Source: a virus
IMG/VR virus record: IMGVR_UViG_3300043015_002491
Span: 58,510 to 122,509 of that record
Reading direction: 5' to 3' (one strand)
DNA: 64,000 nt
The notes below the pieces were generated by a model that saw nothing but the letters and a program-made list of their open reading frames with translations, did not search any database and had not been told where the DNA came from. Position 1 is the first letter of the stretch. Each line of letters starts with the position of its first letter. The position numbers were made by a program, and so were the translations under genes. Below are positions 54,077 through 62,707 of this stretch, piece after piece.

Positions 54077-55036
54077 TTAAAAATCATCAGAACCAAAAAT
54101 ATCTTCATGTTCTTCTGGCATCTCAACTCTTGTATAACCACCCCCAGTTCTTCTTTCAAAGAAATTATTTTTAGATGATAATCCAATCTTTTTCATGTAA
54201 TCAAGTGGGTTCTTAACATTGAAGTGTGTTTCTCCAATAAAATCCTTTAACACAACATCTGTTACGAATTCAACATATTGAATCATCATTTCTTTAGTAA
54301 GGCCTGGTAAACCTTCTGGTAAAGACTCTTCTACGAATTTCTTTTCAGTTTCATAACAAGAAAGAATAACTTCTTTCATAGCTTCTTTACTAGGTTTGTA
54401 TTCATCTTTAACATATTGTTTAAACATTTGTACAGCGAACTCATAGTGAAAACCTTCATCTCTAAGGATAAGTTCATTCATCTCAGCTAATCCTGGCATC
54501 TTATTTCTACTTCTAAAATAGAACACACCAGCAAATACACTAGAAAATGCAATACCTTCAACACATGCGAATGCGATTAATTTTTCCACAAACGTACCAT
54601 TATTTAACCAATTCTCAGCCCATGAAGCTTTAGCATTAACGGCTGGGTTAGTAATCATAGAATTGAATAAATCAGTCTTCTCTTTATTATCCTTAATATA
54701 AGTATCGATTAGAAGAGAATAACCATTAGCATGTACTTGTTCAATAAATGCTTGGTGTTGGTAGTAATACTTAGCTTCTTCAATATCTACGTTTGTTATA
54801 ACATTATCACAAAGATTTTCAATCACTAATCCATCAGATATAGTAAAGAAAGCTAAAATATTTTTTAAATAAAACTTCTCATCATTACTTAACTCATCGT
54901 ATCTATCTTGAGCTAAATTAACTTCTTCTGCAACCCACGTTTGTTTCTCAGCTGCCTTGTACGCATCCCATAAGTCTTGATTCTTAATAGGGAAAATAGA
55001 ATACCTTTTCTCTGTATCCGAATTTTTTAAATACAT
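54077..55036 (-). CDS. nrdB: Ribonucleoside-diphosphate reductase, small subunit
   Basis: A 319-residue diiron protein with metal ligands and radical site in place: D68 in F-T-I-S-D-G, E99 and H102 in F-I-E-Q-V-H, tyrosyl radical candidate Y106 (E-x-x-H-x-x-x-Y spacing as in E. coli), and a second E-x-x-H (R-D-E-G-F-H). It therefore looks active. The C-terminal tail (E-E-H-E-D-I-F-G-S-D-D-F) is the acidic, aromatic end that docks to NrdA. Confidence 0.95.
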   Translation of the reverse strand: MYLKNSDTEKRYSIFPIKNQDLWDAYKAAEKQTWVAEEVNLAQDRYDELSNDEKFYLKNILAFFTISDGLVIENLCDNVITNVDIEEAKYYYQHQAFIEQVHANGYSLLIDTYIKDNKEKTDLFNSMITNPAVNAKASWAENWLNNGTFVEKLIAFACVEGIAFSSVFAGVFYFRSRNKMPGLAEMNELILRDEGFHYEFAVQMFKQYVKDEYKPSKEAMKEVILSCYETEKKFVEESLPEGLPGLTKEMMIQYVEFVTDVVLKDFIGETHFNVKNPLDYMKKIGLSSKNNFFERRTGGGYTRVEMPEEHEDIFGSDDF

Positions 55037-55043
55037 ATTATTT

Positions 55044-56486
55044 TTAATTTAAATTTTGATTATTATCCTCAACTCCACTAGCTTGTTGCCTCTTAATCAT
55101 TGCATCTCTTAACATGTTAACACGTTCTTGAGCTTTCACTTCTTTTACTTCTTCTGTTTGAAGGAATGTCTTACCTTGTTCTCCACCTTCGGTCATATCA
55201 ATCTTAATTCTACCGTTATCAAATATGATATCTTCAAATACGATTCCGTCTTTACCAAATCTAGATTTCAAAATGGCCATATTAGCATGCCCACTTTCTT
55301 TCTGTTCAAGGGATTTAGCAATAGAAACAATAAAGTGTCCAATTTGACCTTTCTTAATTGAACCACCAATCATTGTAGAATCAACAGTTTCTGCGTTAAT
55401 CGCACTTCTGTTACCTTGTACCGCTGTCCAACCAGCAATATCTAATTCTGCTAACATGGTTTCAAATTGTCTCATTACATTACCCTCACCAGCATATTCG
55501 TCTTTAAAAGCCTTTGTAGGTTGAACACAATCAATGTAGTCAACTAAAACGATATCTGGTCTAAATCCTTGCGCAATCAGCTTTTTAATATATTGCTTGA
55601 TGTGAGGTATTGTTGTACCATCACTAGGGAATTTCTTTAATTTAATTACACCTGGTTGCGCTTCTCTTTGACTAGCTATATTAAAAACTAATTCCTTATT
55701 AGGACTTAAATCATTAAGTGTTATATCAACGTCTGGTTCTAAGTTAGCCCAACATGTCAAGTGTTTTCTTTGGATAACCTTTGGGTTGTCTTCAAAGAAT
55801 ATCTGTAGAACGTTTTGTCCTACGTTTTTAGCGTGGTTTGCAATCTTAGTGAACATTGTTGTCTTACCAACACCAAAAGCCGCTAAAATCACTGCTAATT
55901 CACCCTTAGATAAACCACCATCCATATACGAATCAAGCCCATTAATACCAGTTGGTATTGGGTTTCTGAAATCATCGGCTAATACATGTTCTAAATCATT
56001 AAATACATCTATACCGTCATCCTTGTTTTCTCCAACCTCTAAAGCTTTCTTAAGTATTTCTTCACACTTAATGTAGTCTTCAAGGTCACCCTTTTCAATA
56101 ATTTCATTTATTTCCTTAACTGATTTTTTAAGTTCTTGTTGTTTACAGAACTTCATAGCTGTATCTTGGACATACAAACCATTATTTAAATCAGCATTCT
56201 TAATTCTATCATATCTATCTAACTGTAACTGTTTTTCGATATCATCAGTGGTATTACTAACAAGAATAGATTCCAGACTTTGAATGTCTGGAATATTCTC
56301 GTATTCATCATAAAAATCAATTATTTTTCCACAAACAACTCTTAAAAAACTATCTTCAAAATAATTTGGGTTTAAAATATCAACAATAGACTCACCAAAC
56401 CTTCTATCGACTAAAATTTGTTGTAATAATCTGTGTTGAAAATCTACACCTAAATAACCTAAATTGTCTTTGTTTATTTTACCCAT
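55044..56486 (-). CDS. Replicative DNA helicase, DnaB/gp41-like
   Basis: A 480-residue helicase with an N-terminal helical domain (about 10-150) and a RecA-type motor: Walker A A-A-F-G-V-G-K-T-T-M (about 202-211), Walker B I-V-L-V-D-Y-I-D (about 310) and the later G-N-R-S-A-I-N and G-G-S-I-K-K motifs. It unwinds DNA at the fork with the primase at 22618-23559. A variant of the late-type motif (CATATTTATT) lies 18 bp upstream. Confidence 0.9.
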   Translation of the reverse strand: MGKINKDNLGYLGVDFQHRLLQQILVDRRFGESIVDILNPNYFEDSFLRVVCGKIIDFYDEYENIPDIQSLESILVSNTTDDIEKQLQLDRYDRIKNADLNNGLYVQDTAMKFCKQQELKKSVKEINEIIEKGDLEDYIKCEEILKKALEVGENKDDGIDVFNDLEHVLADDFRNPIPTGINGLDSYMDGGLSKGELAVILAAFGVGKTTMFTKIANHAKNVGQNVLQIFFEDNPKVIQRKHLTCWANLEPDVDITLNDLSPNKELVFNIASQREAQPGVIKLKKFPSDGTTIPHIKQYIKKLIAQGFRPDIVLVDYIDCVQPTKAFKDEYAGEGNVMRQFETMLAELDIAGWTAVQGNRSAINAETVDSTMIGGSIKKGQIGHFIVSIAKSLEQKESGHANMAILKSRFGKDGIVFEDIIFDNGRIKIDMTEGGEQGKTFLQTEEVKEVKAQERVNMLRDAMIKRQQASGVEDNNQNLN

Positions 56487-56514
56487 TTTTTAAAACTTGT
56501 ATTTAATAAATATG

Positions 56515-57072
56515 TTAGTTAATTTCAAAATCATATGGTGGAAACTCAAAAGTTAAGTCATACCCCTCATATGTTGTTGTATAGCTATTTCTAGAAAAAT
56601 ATTCTTGAATTTCATCAATAATATCTGGTATAATTTCTCTGATATTAACTGCATATCTTACATCAGTTTGAAACCAGTTACCAGAAAATGCTGATGTGGC
56701 AACAACTTTCTTATCAACCTTAATTTCAAACGTAAATAAGTCTTCATCTTCGAAGATATTTTTATTCTCATCACCAGTATTAATTCTATACGGGTTGTAA
56801 GTATTCCAACAAACTTCCTTTGAAAGCTTTTTAAAATAGCTAGGGATAATACCCATACTACCAATAGTTCCTACCTCAACACCTACAATGTTATCCATTA
56901 ACTCTTTAAGTTCATAAGATTTTAAAACATCTTCATTATAACCCCTTACATCAAAAAGTCTTTGACAAATGATGTGATTATCACCATTTTTCTCTTTACC
57001 ATTCTTTTTGTAAAGAATGAATTCAAATCTAAAATTTTCCCAGAAATTCTTCTTACTTTTTTGGTTTTTCAT
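56515..57072 (-). CDS. Hypothetical protein in the replication block
   Basis: A 185-residue protein with a basic start (MKNQKSKKNFWENF) and mixed alpha/beta composition. It lies between the FEN-type nuclease and the helicase, 8 bp after the nuclease stop, so a role in replication is possible. No family recognised. Confidence 0.6.
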   Translation of the reverse strand: MKNQKSKKNFWENFRFEFILYKKNGKEKNGDNHIICQRLFDVRGYNEDVLKSYELKELMDNIVGVEVGTIGSMGIIPSYFKKLSKEVCWNTYNPYRINTGDENKNIFEDEDLFTFEIKVDKKVVATSAFSGNWFQTDVRYAVNIREIIPDIIDEIQEYFSRNSYTTTYEGYDLTFEFPPYDFEIN

Positions 57073-57079
57073 ATTTAAT

Positions 57080-58138
57080 TTAATTTATTACCTCGTTATT
57101 TTTCTTCTCCCTCTCCATTAATTTTTTAAAGGGTAAAAGATAGTTATCATATCTAAACTCACCAAGCATTGTATCAATACCGTCTTCCTTAAGCATTCTG
57201 TAAGCATTTTTAATACTTCTATCACCAGTAAGTGGTGATTGCTTAAGTAAATCAATTTCCTCTAATGCATCTTCTGTTAAGAGTGGTTTAGATAAATCAA
57301 CCAACATTTCATTAATTTTATATAGTTGGTCTCCTTGTATACCATCGGTTGTACCATTGATGATATTGTCTAAGACTGCAAGTGGTTTTTTTTTCTCACT
57401 CAGTCTAACTTCTTGTAACTCTCTAGCTTTTTCGATTATTTCATTTAATTCCATTTTTCTCTCAGCTAACTCTGGGAAATGTTTAAGTAATGTCCCTTCG
57501 CCAAGACGTTTAACACCTTTAATACTATCACTATTATCACCACAAAGGATTTTAATTAATGCAACGTTCTCATAATGATAAGGAAAGTGTTCCTTAAAAT
57601 TACTTGGTTTAATGTAAGTTCTTTTATCTAACATATAAATTCTAACATCATCATTAATTAATTGACATAAATCCCTATCACTTGTAATAATAGTTATTTT
57701 TTCATTTTCTAATTTAGTATTACAATAATACGCAATAAAATCGTCACTTTCAACTTTTTCGTGAATTATTTGTCGAATAAATAATTCTTCTAGGTAATTA
57801 AACACAACCATTCGTTGTGCTACTTCTTCTAAATCCTCTGGTTTTGTACCATTTATATAATCTTTACCACGACCACTCTTGTAATCCTTGTAAATCTCCC
57901 ATCTTAACTTACCAGAAAATTCACCATCCCAAAAAACATAACACTTGTGAAATATATTTTCATCAAGTATTTTTCTTAGGACCGTTATAAATTGATATAT
58001 ACCACCGATATGTTCACCATTTCGATTGTATTCATTTCTAGCTCCGAGAAAGCCCCTCTTATAAAGGGCGTTCCCGTCAACTAGTAATGTGTTTTGTATT
58101 TCAGTTACCTTACCATTTTTTGGCGGTCTTCTTTTCAT
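57080..58138 (-). CDS. 5'-3' exonuclease / RNase H (FEN-like)
   Basis: A 352-residue nuclease of the FEN/5'-exonuclease family, like T4 RNase H: L-L-V-D-G-N-A-L (catalytic Asp, about 17), R-W-E-I-Y-K-D-Y-K-S-G-R, V-E-S-D-D-F-I-A (about 125), I-T-S-D-R-D-L-C-Q-L (about 147) and C-G-D-N-S-D-S-I-K-G (about 198, the helix-hairpin-helix entry). It removes RNA primers and flaps from lagging-strand fragments. Confidence 0.85.
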   Translation of the reverse strand: MKRRPPKNGKVTEIQNTLLVDGNALYKRGFLGARNEYNRNGEHIGGIYQFITVLRKILDENIFHKCYVFWDGEFSGKLRWEIYKDYKSGRGKDYINGTKPEDLEEVAQRMVVFNYLEELFIRQIIHEKVESDDFIAYYCNTKLENEKITIITSDRDLCQLINDDVRIYMLDKRTYIKPSNFKEHFPYHYENVALIKILCGDNSDSIKGVKRLGEGTLLKHFPELAERKMELNEIIEKARELQEVRLSEKKKPLAVLDNIINGTTDGIQGDQLYKINEMLVDLSKPLLTEDALEEIDLLKQSPLTGDRSIKNAYRMLKEDGIDTMLGEFRYDNYLLPFKKLMEREKKNNEVIN

Positions 58139-58168
58139 ATTACCTTTTTAAAAGGTTAAACAATAAAT

Positions 58169-59275
58169 TTACTCTCCTAAGTCATCCATTCCGAATCCTT
58201 GTTCCTCTTTCTCGATTGTAAAGTCATCAAGAGTAGTGTTAAGTCTTGCAAGAATGTAATCCTTGTGTTCTTTTTTGTATTCATCAATCTTAGCTGGATT
58301 CCAATATCCATGTGGTGTTGATGCTAATTTACCATGTTCCTCAATACCATTTACTTGGTTCTTTTCACATCTAACTTTCGTTTCAATACCAAATTGATAC
58401 GTTTCACCACCAGAAGTAGCTTTTAATTTAGATGTAGAGTGAGAAAGGATACCACCAAAGTGAACAATAATTCTTGGTGAATAGAAGAATGCTTCACCAC
58501 CCTTATGTTTGATAACTTTATTTTCATTATCCAACCAAATCTTTTGAACAACCGCAAAAGTATTAGTATAAGGCTTACCTTCTTTTCTAGAAGCTGGGAT
58601 TCTATGATTTGTAAGAGATTTAAATGCAGTCTCCATACTACCAGCATTCCATTGATTATTATTAGATTTAGACATAACAGACTTGAATCCATTAATTGAA
58701 CCTACTGAATCCCAAAGGAAACATAAATTCCTAGGTAAATCACCAGCATCTTGTGCATCAAGTAAATCAGTCATAAATCTAGCAATATCTTCAATAACTG
58801 GTTCACCTCTAAGTGGTTTACTACCATCTTTACCATTTGAATAATCAAATGTTTCATACCTCTTTAAAAGGTCATCACCATTCATAAAGATAAAATCACC
58901 TTCATAATCAATAACTTCACCAGTTTGTTCGTCAACAATCTCTTCAAATTGTACACCAATATTTCTAGCGTGTTCCCAAGACCAGTTACCTTCAGTTTCC
59001 ATAATTACTGGAAGGTCCCCAATTTTTTGAGCCCCAGCAACAGCCTCATAAATAGCTGTAGATTTACCTGTATTAGAGTAGCCTCTAAATGAAGTAAAAT
59101 ACCCTCTAGCTAAACCTGGAATCTTTAACGCTTCATGAAAAGCATCTGACATAGGAATCCATGTAAGGTCTTTTTCTTTAACAGTTACATCCATTCCATT
59201 ATTTTTTTTAAATGATGATAAGTCGAAACCTTTCTTATCACCTGGTTTTTTTGGTGCCTTTTTAGCCATACTCAT
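58169..59275 (-). CDS. RecA/UvsX-like recombinase
   Basis: A 368-residue protein with a RecA core: Walker A G-Y-S-N-T-G-K-S-T-A (about 66-75) and Walker B L-C-F-L-W-D-S-V-G (about 185), with a long loop for DNA binding thereafter. The C-terminal tail is acidic. It catalyses strand exchange for recombination-dependent replication, with the gp32-like protein. Two Met codons (59275 and 59269) can start it. The terminator after the gp32-like gene lies upstream, so its transcript may rely on read-through. Confidence 0.85.
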   Translation of the reverse strand: MSMAKKAPKKPGDKKGFDLSSFKKNNGMDVTVKEKDLTWIPMSDAFHEALKIPGLARGYFTSFRGYSNTGKSTAIYEAVAGAQKIGDLPVIMETEGNWSWEHARNIGVQFEEIVDEQTGEVIDYEGDFIFMNGDDLLKRYETFDYSNGKDGSKPLRGEPVIEDIARFMTDLLDAQDAGDLPRNLCFLWDSVGSINGFKSVMSKSNNNQWNAGSMETAFKSLTNHRIPASRKEGKPYTNTFAVVQKIWLDNENKVIKHKGGEAFFYSPRIIVHFGGILSHSTSKLKATSGGETYQFGIETKVRCEKNQVNGIEEHGKLASTPHGYWNPAKIDEYKKEHKDYILARLNTTLDDFTIEKEEQGFGMDDLGE

Positions 59276-59320
59276 ATTTAATTTATTTTTAAAATTTACA
59301 ATTTATTATTACTTAAAAAA

Positions 59321-59340
59321 GGGTAACTTTAAAGTTACCC
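59321..59340 (-). terminator. Terminator after the gp32-like gene
   Basis: Perfect palindrome GGGTAACTTT/AAAGTTACCC followed by a T run on the minus strand, 22 bp beyond the gp32-like stop. It may limit downstream expression relative to the abundant SSB. Confidence 0.8.
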
Positions 59341-59362
59341 CTATTTAATTTAATTATATAGA

Positions 59363-60307
59363 TTAGAATGGTAAGTCATCATCCTCATCTTCTTCAGTTG
59401 TTGTATTTACCTCAGTAGTATTAACCTCAACAACTGGGGCCTCAAAAGTTTTAGTCTCTAAATTTATTTCGGTTTTAGTTGTTGCGTTAGCTAAACCCAT
59501 TGTTAATTCAGAATCTAAATCACCAACTTCTTTTTGGTCAGCTTCTTTATTTTTAGACTCCTTAGAAACGTAACATTCTTTTTCTTTATCCCACACAGGA
59601 GTTTCACCACCTACTACGATAGCTAAGTAATCATATGACCTTGTAGAATAAACATCTCTCCATGTTCTTTTATCTTCTAACCAAGCTTTCATTTGTTCTG
59701 GGTCATCAGATAATGGAGTTTGTTGCATTACGTTGTTTATAGATTTTACACCTGGAATTCCGTTAGTAGGGTCTCTCTGAATATCAAGAGATAAATCTCT
59801 ACCAGTTTCTGGATGTGTAATGTCATGCTCGGCTGTTTTAATAGCCCCCATAATTTTGTCTAATACACCGTCTTTCTTGTAATTGTGGTTAAATCTCCAG
59901 AACTTAACACCTTCTTGTGGATTATCTCTATCAATAATCTTAACAACATACATCATTCTAGGTGAATACTTCTTAGCTAATTCTTTATCAGATTCTTTAC
60001 CTGTAGCTAACAATACTTGTCTTGCTTCACAAAATGGACATGCTTCACCTTCTTCATGTTTAAGACATGGGAATGTCTTCCATTCTCCATCAACTTTAGC
60101 CTTATGACCCCACATTACTGTGAATGATGTTTCTTGTCCTTCATCTGGCGGTAAGATTCTTATTCTCTTAGTATCAGAATTGATACCATCTTTTAGATAA
60201 GTACTGAAATAATTTTTTAAATCGTACTTCTTGTTAGTGCTAGTGTTTGTACTAGTCTTTCCAGCATTTTCATACTGCTTCATCATTGCTTCAAAAACGT
60301 CACTCAT
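59363..60307 (-). CDS. Single-stranded DNA-binding protein, gp32-like
   Basis: A 314-residue protein with the T4 gp32 layout: an N-terminal cooperativity region, an OB-fold core with a zinc site C81-x2-H84-x5-C90-x2-C93 and an acidic C-terminal tail. The last six residues are D-D-D-L-P-F, which is the tip of bacterial SSB (D-D-D-I-P-F in E. coli), not of T4 gp32. That tip normally recruits host replication and repair proteins. It has its own promoter, a 230-nt leader with tandem repeats and its own terminator, so it is a single-gene unit, likely with autogenous control. Confidence 0.9.
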   Translation of the reverse strand: MSDVFEAMMKQYENAGKTSTNTSTNKKYDLKNYFSTYLKDGINSDTKRIRILPPDEGQETSFTVMWGHKAKVDGEWKTFPCLKHEEGEACPFCEARQVLLATGKESDKELAKKYSPRMMYVVKIIDRDNPQEGVKFWRFNHNYKKDGVLDKIMGAIKTAEHDITHPETGRDLSLDIQRDPTNGIPGVKSINNVMQQTPLSDDPEQMKAWLEDKRTWRDVYSTRSYDYLAIVVGGETPVWDKEKECYVSKESKNKEADQKEVGDLDSELTMGLANATTKTEINLETKTFEAPVVEVNTTEVNTTTEEDEDDDLPF

Positions 60308-60542
60308 AATTTTTATTTTTTTTTAAATTGTTATTAATTGTTGTAATAAAGTGTAATATTCGTAAATCTTAATTTTTAATATTCATATTCGTAAAATTCA
60401 TATTCGTAAAATTCATATTCGTAAAATTCATAAAATATCAAACAATATTAGCAACATTTTTGATACTCTAAATATACTTCAAAACCTAGGAAAGTAAAGT
60501 ACTTTAGAGATTTTTTTTAATCACTTTTTTTAACTCTCTTCA
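60308..60542 (-). promoter_or_regulatory. Long AT-rich leader of the gp32-like gene
   Basis: The 235 bp between the -7 box and the ATG hold no ORF. They hold the tandem repeats, a small palindrome AAAGTACTTT near 60500 and an A/T-only tract next to the start codon. A translational operator is the simplest reading; an origin-like iteron array is the alternative. Confidence 0.5.
60381..60425 (-). repeat. Three tandem 15-bp repeats in the gp32-like leader
   Basis: Three exact head-to-tail copies of ATTCATATTCGTAAA (plus strand; TTTACGAATATGAAT in the mRNA), with partial copies on both sides (ATTCATAAA at 60426-60434 and ATTCGTAAAT at 60358-60367). They lie 75-125 nt before the start codon, inside the predicted transcript, and are nearly free of stable pairing. 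In T4, gp32 represses its own mRNA through an unstructured repetitive leader. Confidence 0.85.
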
Positions 60543-60573
60543 CAAATATACCATATATTAAATCTAAATGCAA
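60543..60573 (-). promoter_or_regulatory. Bacteroidetes-type promoter for the gp32-like gene
   Basis: TTG (60571-60573), exactly 20 bp, TATATTTG (60543-60550). Predicted start of transcription is near 60537, about 230 nt before the ATG. Confidence 0.8.
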
Positions 60574-60591
60574 GTTTTTTATGAAAAAAAT

Positions 60592-60617
60592 AAAGGGGAT
60601 ACGTTAATATCCCCTTT
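60592..60617 (-). terminator. Terminator after the acidic protein gene
   Basis: Perfect 10-bp stem AAAGGGGATA/TATCCCCTTT with a 6-nt loop, followed by a T-rich tract (six T's plus ATTT) on the minus strand, 25 bp past the stop at 60642. Confidence 0.85.
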
Positions 60618-60641
60618 AAATATAGTATTTAAACTTAATTT

Positions 60642-61421
60642 TTAAATTTCGTCTTCTTCAAATGGATTATCATAGATACTGTTTTTAGCATCAATTTCAT
60701 TATAATCAGCATCAATATCATCTTTAGTTAATACATACTCTTTTGGTTCTTTATTTTCATCACCCATAACATCATAAATACCTTCTTTATCTTTCCAGAA
60801 ATCAGTTAATTTAAGATTATATGGTGCGGAACTTAATGAACGCATTTCTAATTTTTCCTCTTCGGTTGGGTTTCTCTTCTCGAATTCAGTTTCAAGATTT
60901 TCAATCTTACTACTTATAGCATCCATACCCTTTGTAGCGTTTTCTAATTTAGAAACCATTTGCATTAATTGGTCTATCTTAGCATTTGCAGCGTCAGCTG
61001 ATGCTTTAGCTTCTTCAGAACCCTTAACTAATTCGGTAACATCTAACTCAACAGAGTCTTCTTCTGGTTCTTCTTCTGGCGATGGTTCTTCAGAACTAAA
61101 AGAGTCTTCTTCATCATCACCTTCTTCATCACCAAATGATAAACCTTCTTCACCTTCCGCTCCTCCTTCTGGTTCTTCTTCTGGTGCTGATTTTTCATCT
61201 GATGATTCTTCACTACTAGCATCTTCACTTCCGAATGGTAAATCACCAGCATCTTCTTCATCCTCAACTGGGTCCTCTTCGTTTAAATCACCTAAAATGA
61301 TTTCTTCACCACTCTTTAATTCTGGTTCAGCTCTATCTTCATAAAAAGCGTACTCAGACATTAATTTAAACTTTTTTAATTCCTCGTTAAGTAGTTCTTT
61401 ATTTAATTTATTTTTACGCAT
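60642..61421 (-). CDS. Highly acidic protein, possible scaffold or internal head protein
   Basis: A 259-residue protein. It starts with a helical leader (MRKNKLNKELLNEELKKF, then L-M-S-E-Y), followed by an extremely acidic, Ser/Glu-rich disordered region (about 40-125), a coiled coil (128-185) and an acidic C-terminal part. L-L-N-E-E and L-N-E-E are possible prohead-protease sites. The composition resembles phage scaffold and core proteins, but no family match can be claimed. Confidence 0.55.
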   Translation of the reverse strand: MRKNKLNKELLNEELKKFKLMSEYAFYEDRAEPELKSGEEIILGDLNEEDPVEDEEDAGDLPFGSEDASSEESSDEKSAPEEEPEGGAEGEEGLSFGDEEGDDEEDSFSSEEPSPEEEPEEDSVELDVTELVKGSEEAKASADAANAKIDQLMQMVSKLENATKGMDAISSKIENLETEFEKRNPTEEEKLEMRSLSSAPYNLKLTDFWKDKEGIYDVMGDENKEPKEYVLTKDDIDADYNEIDAKNSIYDNPFEEDEI

Positions 61422-61433
61422 CTTAGTTTATGT

Positions 61434-61631
61434 TTAGAAAAGAAGTTGTCTACCATCTTCTGTAATTATTTTTTTATTGATTCTTTCAACTAATGATTTA
61501 TCCCCCTTGATAACACAAGTACCAGAACTGCAATCCATATTAGGGTCGTTTTGCATAGCTTCCATTTGTTTTTTCTTTTCTTCATCAGAAAGAAAATCAT
61601 TTAAACTGTTTTTTAAATTTTTATTATCCAT
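61434..61631 (-). CDS. Small protein with Cys pair
   Basis: A 65-residue protein with a charged helical start and a conserved-looking segment D-C-S-S-G-T-C-V-I-K-G-D-K-S-L-V-E-R-I-N-K-K (33-54). The two cysteines (C-x4-C) could form a disulfide or bind metal. It is followed 12 bp later by the acidic protein gene. No family recognised. Confidence 0.55.
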   Translation of the reverse strand: MDNKNLKNSLNDFLSDEEKKKQMEAMQNDPNMDCSSGTCVIKGDKSLVERINKKIITEDGRQLLF

Positions 61632-61678
61632 AACTTATAATTTTAACCTTTGTTATACTAATAAATATATGGAAATAC

Positions 61679-62080
61679 TTAAAAAATACGCTTTATGTTA
61701 TATATATTCAATTCATTATCTTTGTATAAGAGTATTTTATCTTGATATTCTTCCCAATTAATTTTAACAGATTTATAATCAATGTTACCAACACTACCAG
61801 GATGTTGGTTTTCAATCATTTTATTTAAAGCATTAATAGTATAAATACATGTACCTTTCTTGTGAATAAGGATTGCATTAGGGAATATATTTTTAAAATT
61901 AACTTTCTTGTTATTTTTTACAACAAACTTAAAAGTTACGATTAACTTAGATTCATCATCTAAGTTTTTAAATACAAATACACTTTCTTTATTAACACCA
62001 AATTTATTATCCAAATAATTTAAAAACCAATCAAGTCTTTCTGGAAAAATAAATGATGCTAATAATATTGTTTTATCCAT
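61679..62080 (-). CDS. Hypothetical protein
   Basis: A 133-residue alpha/beta protein (I-L-L-A-S-F-I-F-P-E-R-L at the start). Its first codons overlap the end of the upstream gene by 8 bp, so the two are co-translated. It is not recognised. Codon and amino-acid use are similar to the neighbours. Confidence 0.55.
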   Translation of the reverse strand: MDKTILLASFIFPERLDWFLNYLDNKFGVNKESVFVFKNLDDESKLIVTFKFVVKNNKKVNFKNIFPNAILIHKKGTCIYTINALNKMIENQHPGSVGNIDYKSVKINWEEYQDKILLYKDNELNIYNIKRIF

Positions 62081-62669
62081 TTTTATTTATAGAATATAAT
62101 AGTGGGATATACTTAACTTCATCGTCAAGCATTCCTAAGTTATTTTTATATTCTATAAGTATCTCACTATTATCCAAAAAGACCATAGATAATTCTTTTA
62201 TCTTAACTAAAAATAAGTCTAAATTATATCCTAAAAATTCAACTTGTTTTAAATCAATACCAAATAAATATTTTTCGGAATAAATATAAACCATTCTCTC
62301 ATTAACAAAAGTTATATTATTATTTGATTCTTTTATCTTATTAAAGATTTTACTAACTTTTCTATCACTAAATAAAATAAAATCAATAAAGATATATTCA
62401 ACACTATCCTTAACGTGTTTATAAGAATTTTCAATAAAATAAAATAAATCTTCTTCAAAAAGAACCCTCTTCTCTTTTTTACTAAATGTCCAGTAAGTTA
62501 AATCATCTAACTTTCTATCTACAAAGTTTAATTTAGTATCAAGTTTTTTAACATTATCAAGCCCAATAATTAATGTAGGGATTCCCTCTATAATATCATT
62601 AAGAGAATCCACAACATTAAAGTTTTCATCAACCTTTAAACTATCAGAAGTAATTATGTTACCAATCAT
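62073..62669 (-). CDS. Hypothetical protein with leaderless-type promoter
   Basis: A 198-residue protein rich in Ile, Phe and Leu, alpha/beta, without membrane segments. It is not recognised. The promoter box ends only 4 bp before the ATG. It overlaps the next gene by 8 bp, so the pair is one unit. Its position between the hub gene and the replication block, with a host-type promoter, suggests early or middle expression. Confidence 0.6.
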   Translation of the reverse strand: MIGNIITSDSLKVDENFNVVDSLNDIIEGIPTLIIGLDNVKKLDTKLNFVDRKLDDLTYWTFSKKEKRVLFEEDLFYFIENSYKHVKDSVEYIFIDFILFSDRKVSKIFNKIKESNNNITFVNERMVYIYSEKYLFGIDLKQVEFLGYNLDLFLVKIKELSMVFLDNSEILIEYKNNLGMLDDEVKYIPLLYSINKNG

Positions 62670-62673
62670 GATA

Positions 62674-62704
62674 CAAATATACTTAAAAATAACTGAAAAT
62701 ACAA
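62674..62704 (-). promoter_or_regulatory. Bacteroidetes-type promoter, probably leaderless
   Basis: TTG (62702-62704), exactly 20 bp, TATATTTG (62674-62681). The box ends 4 bp before the ATG at 62669, so transcription should start at or next to the start codon. Confidence 0.8.
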
Positions 62705-62707
62705 ATT

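Noticed and set aside
58140-58160. Hairpin ACCTTTTTAAAAGGT before the FEN-type gene as a terminator
   Set aside because: The stem is short and AT-rich and has no following T run, and it would separate genes that otherwise look co-transcribed.
60381-60434. Short tandem repeats that could suggest a CRISPR array
   Set aside because: The copies are contiguous 15-bp units without spacers, no cas genes are nearby, and they lie in the leader of the gp32-like gene.
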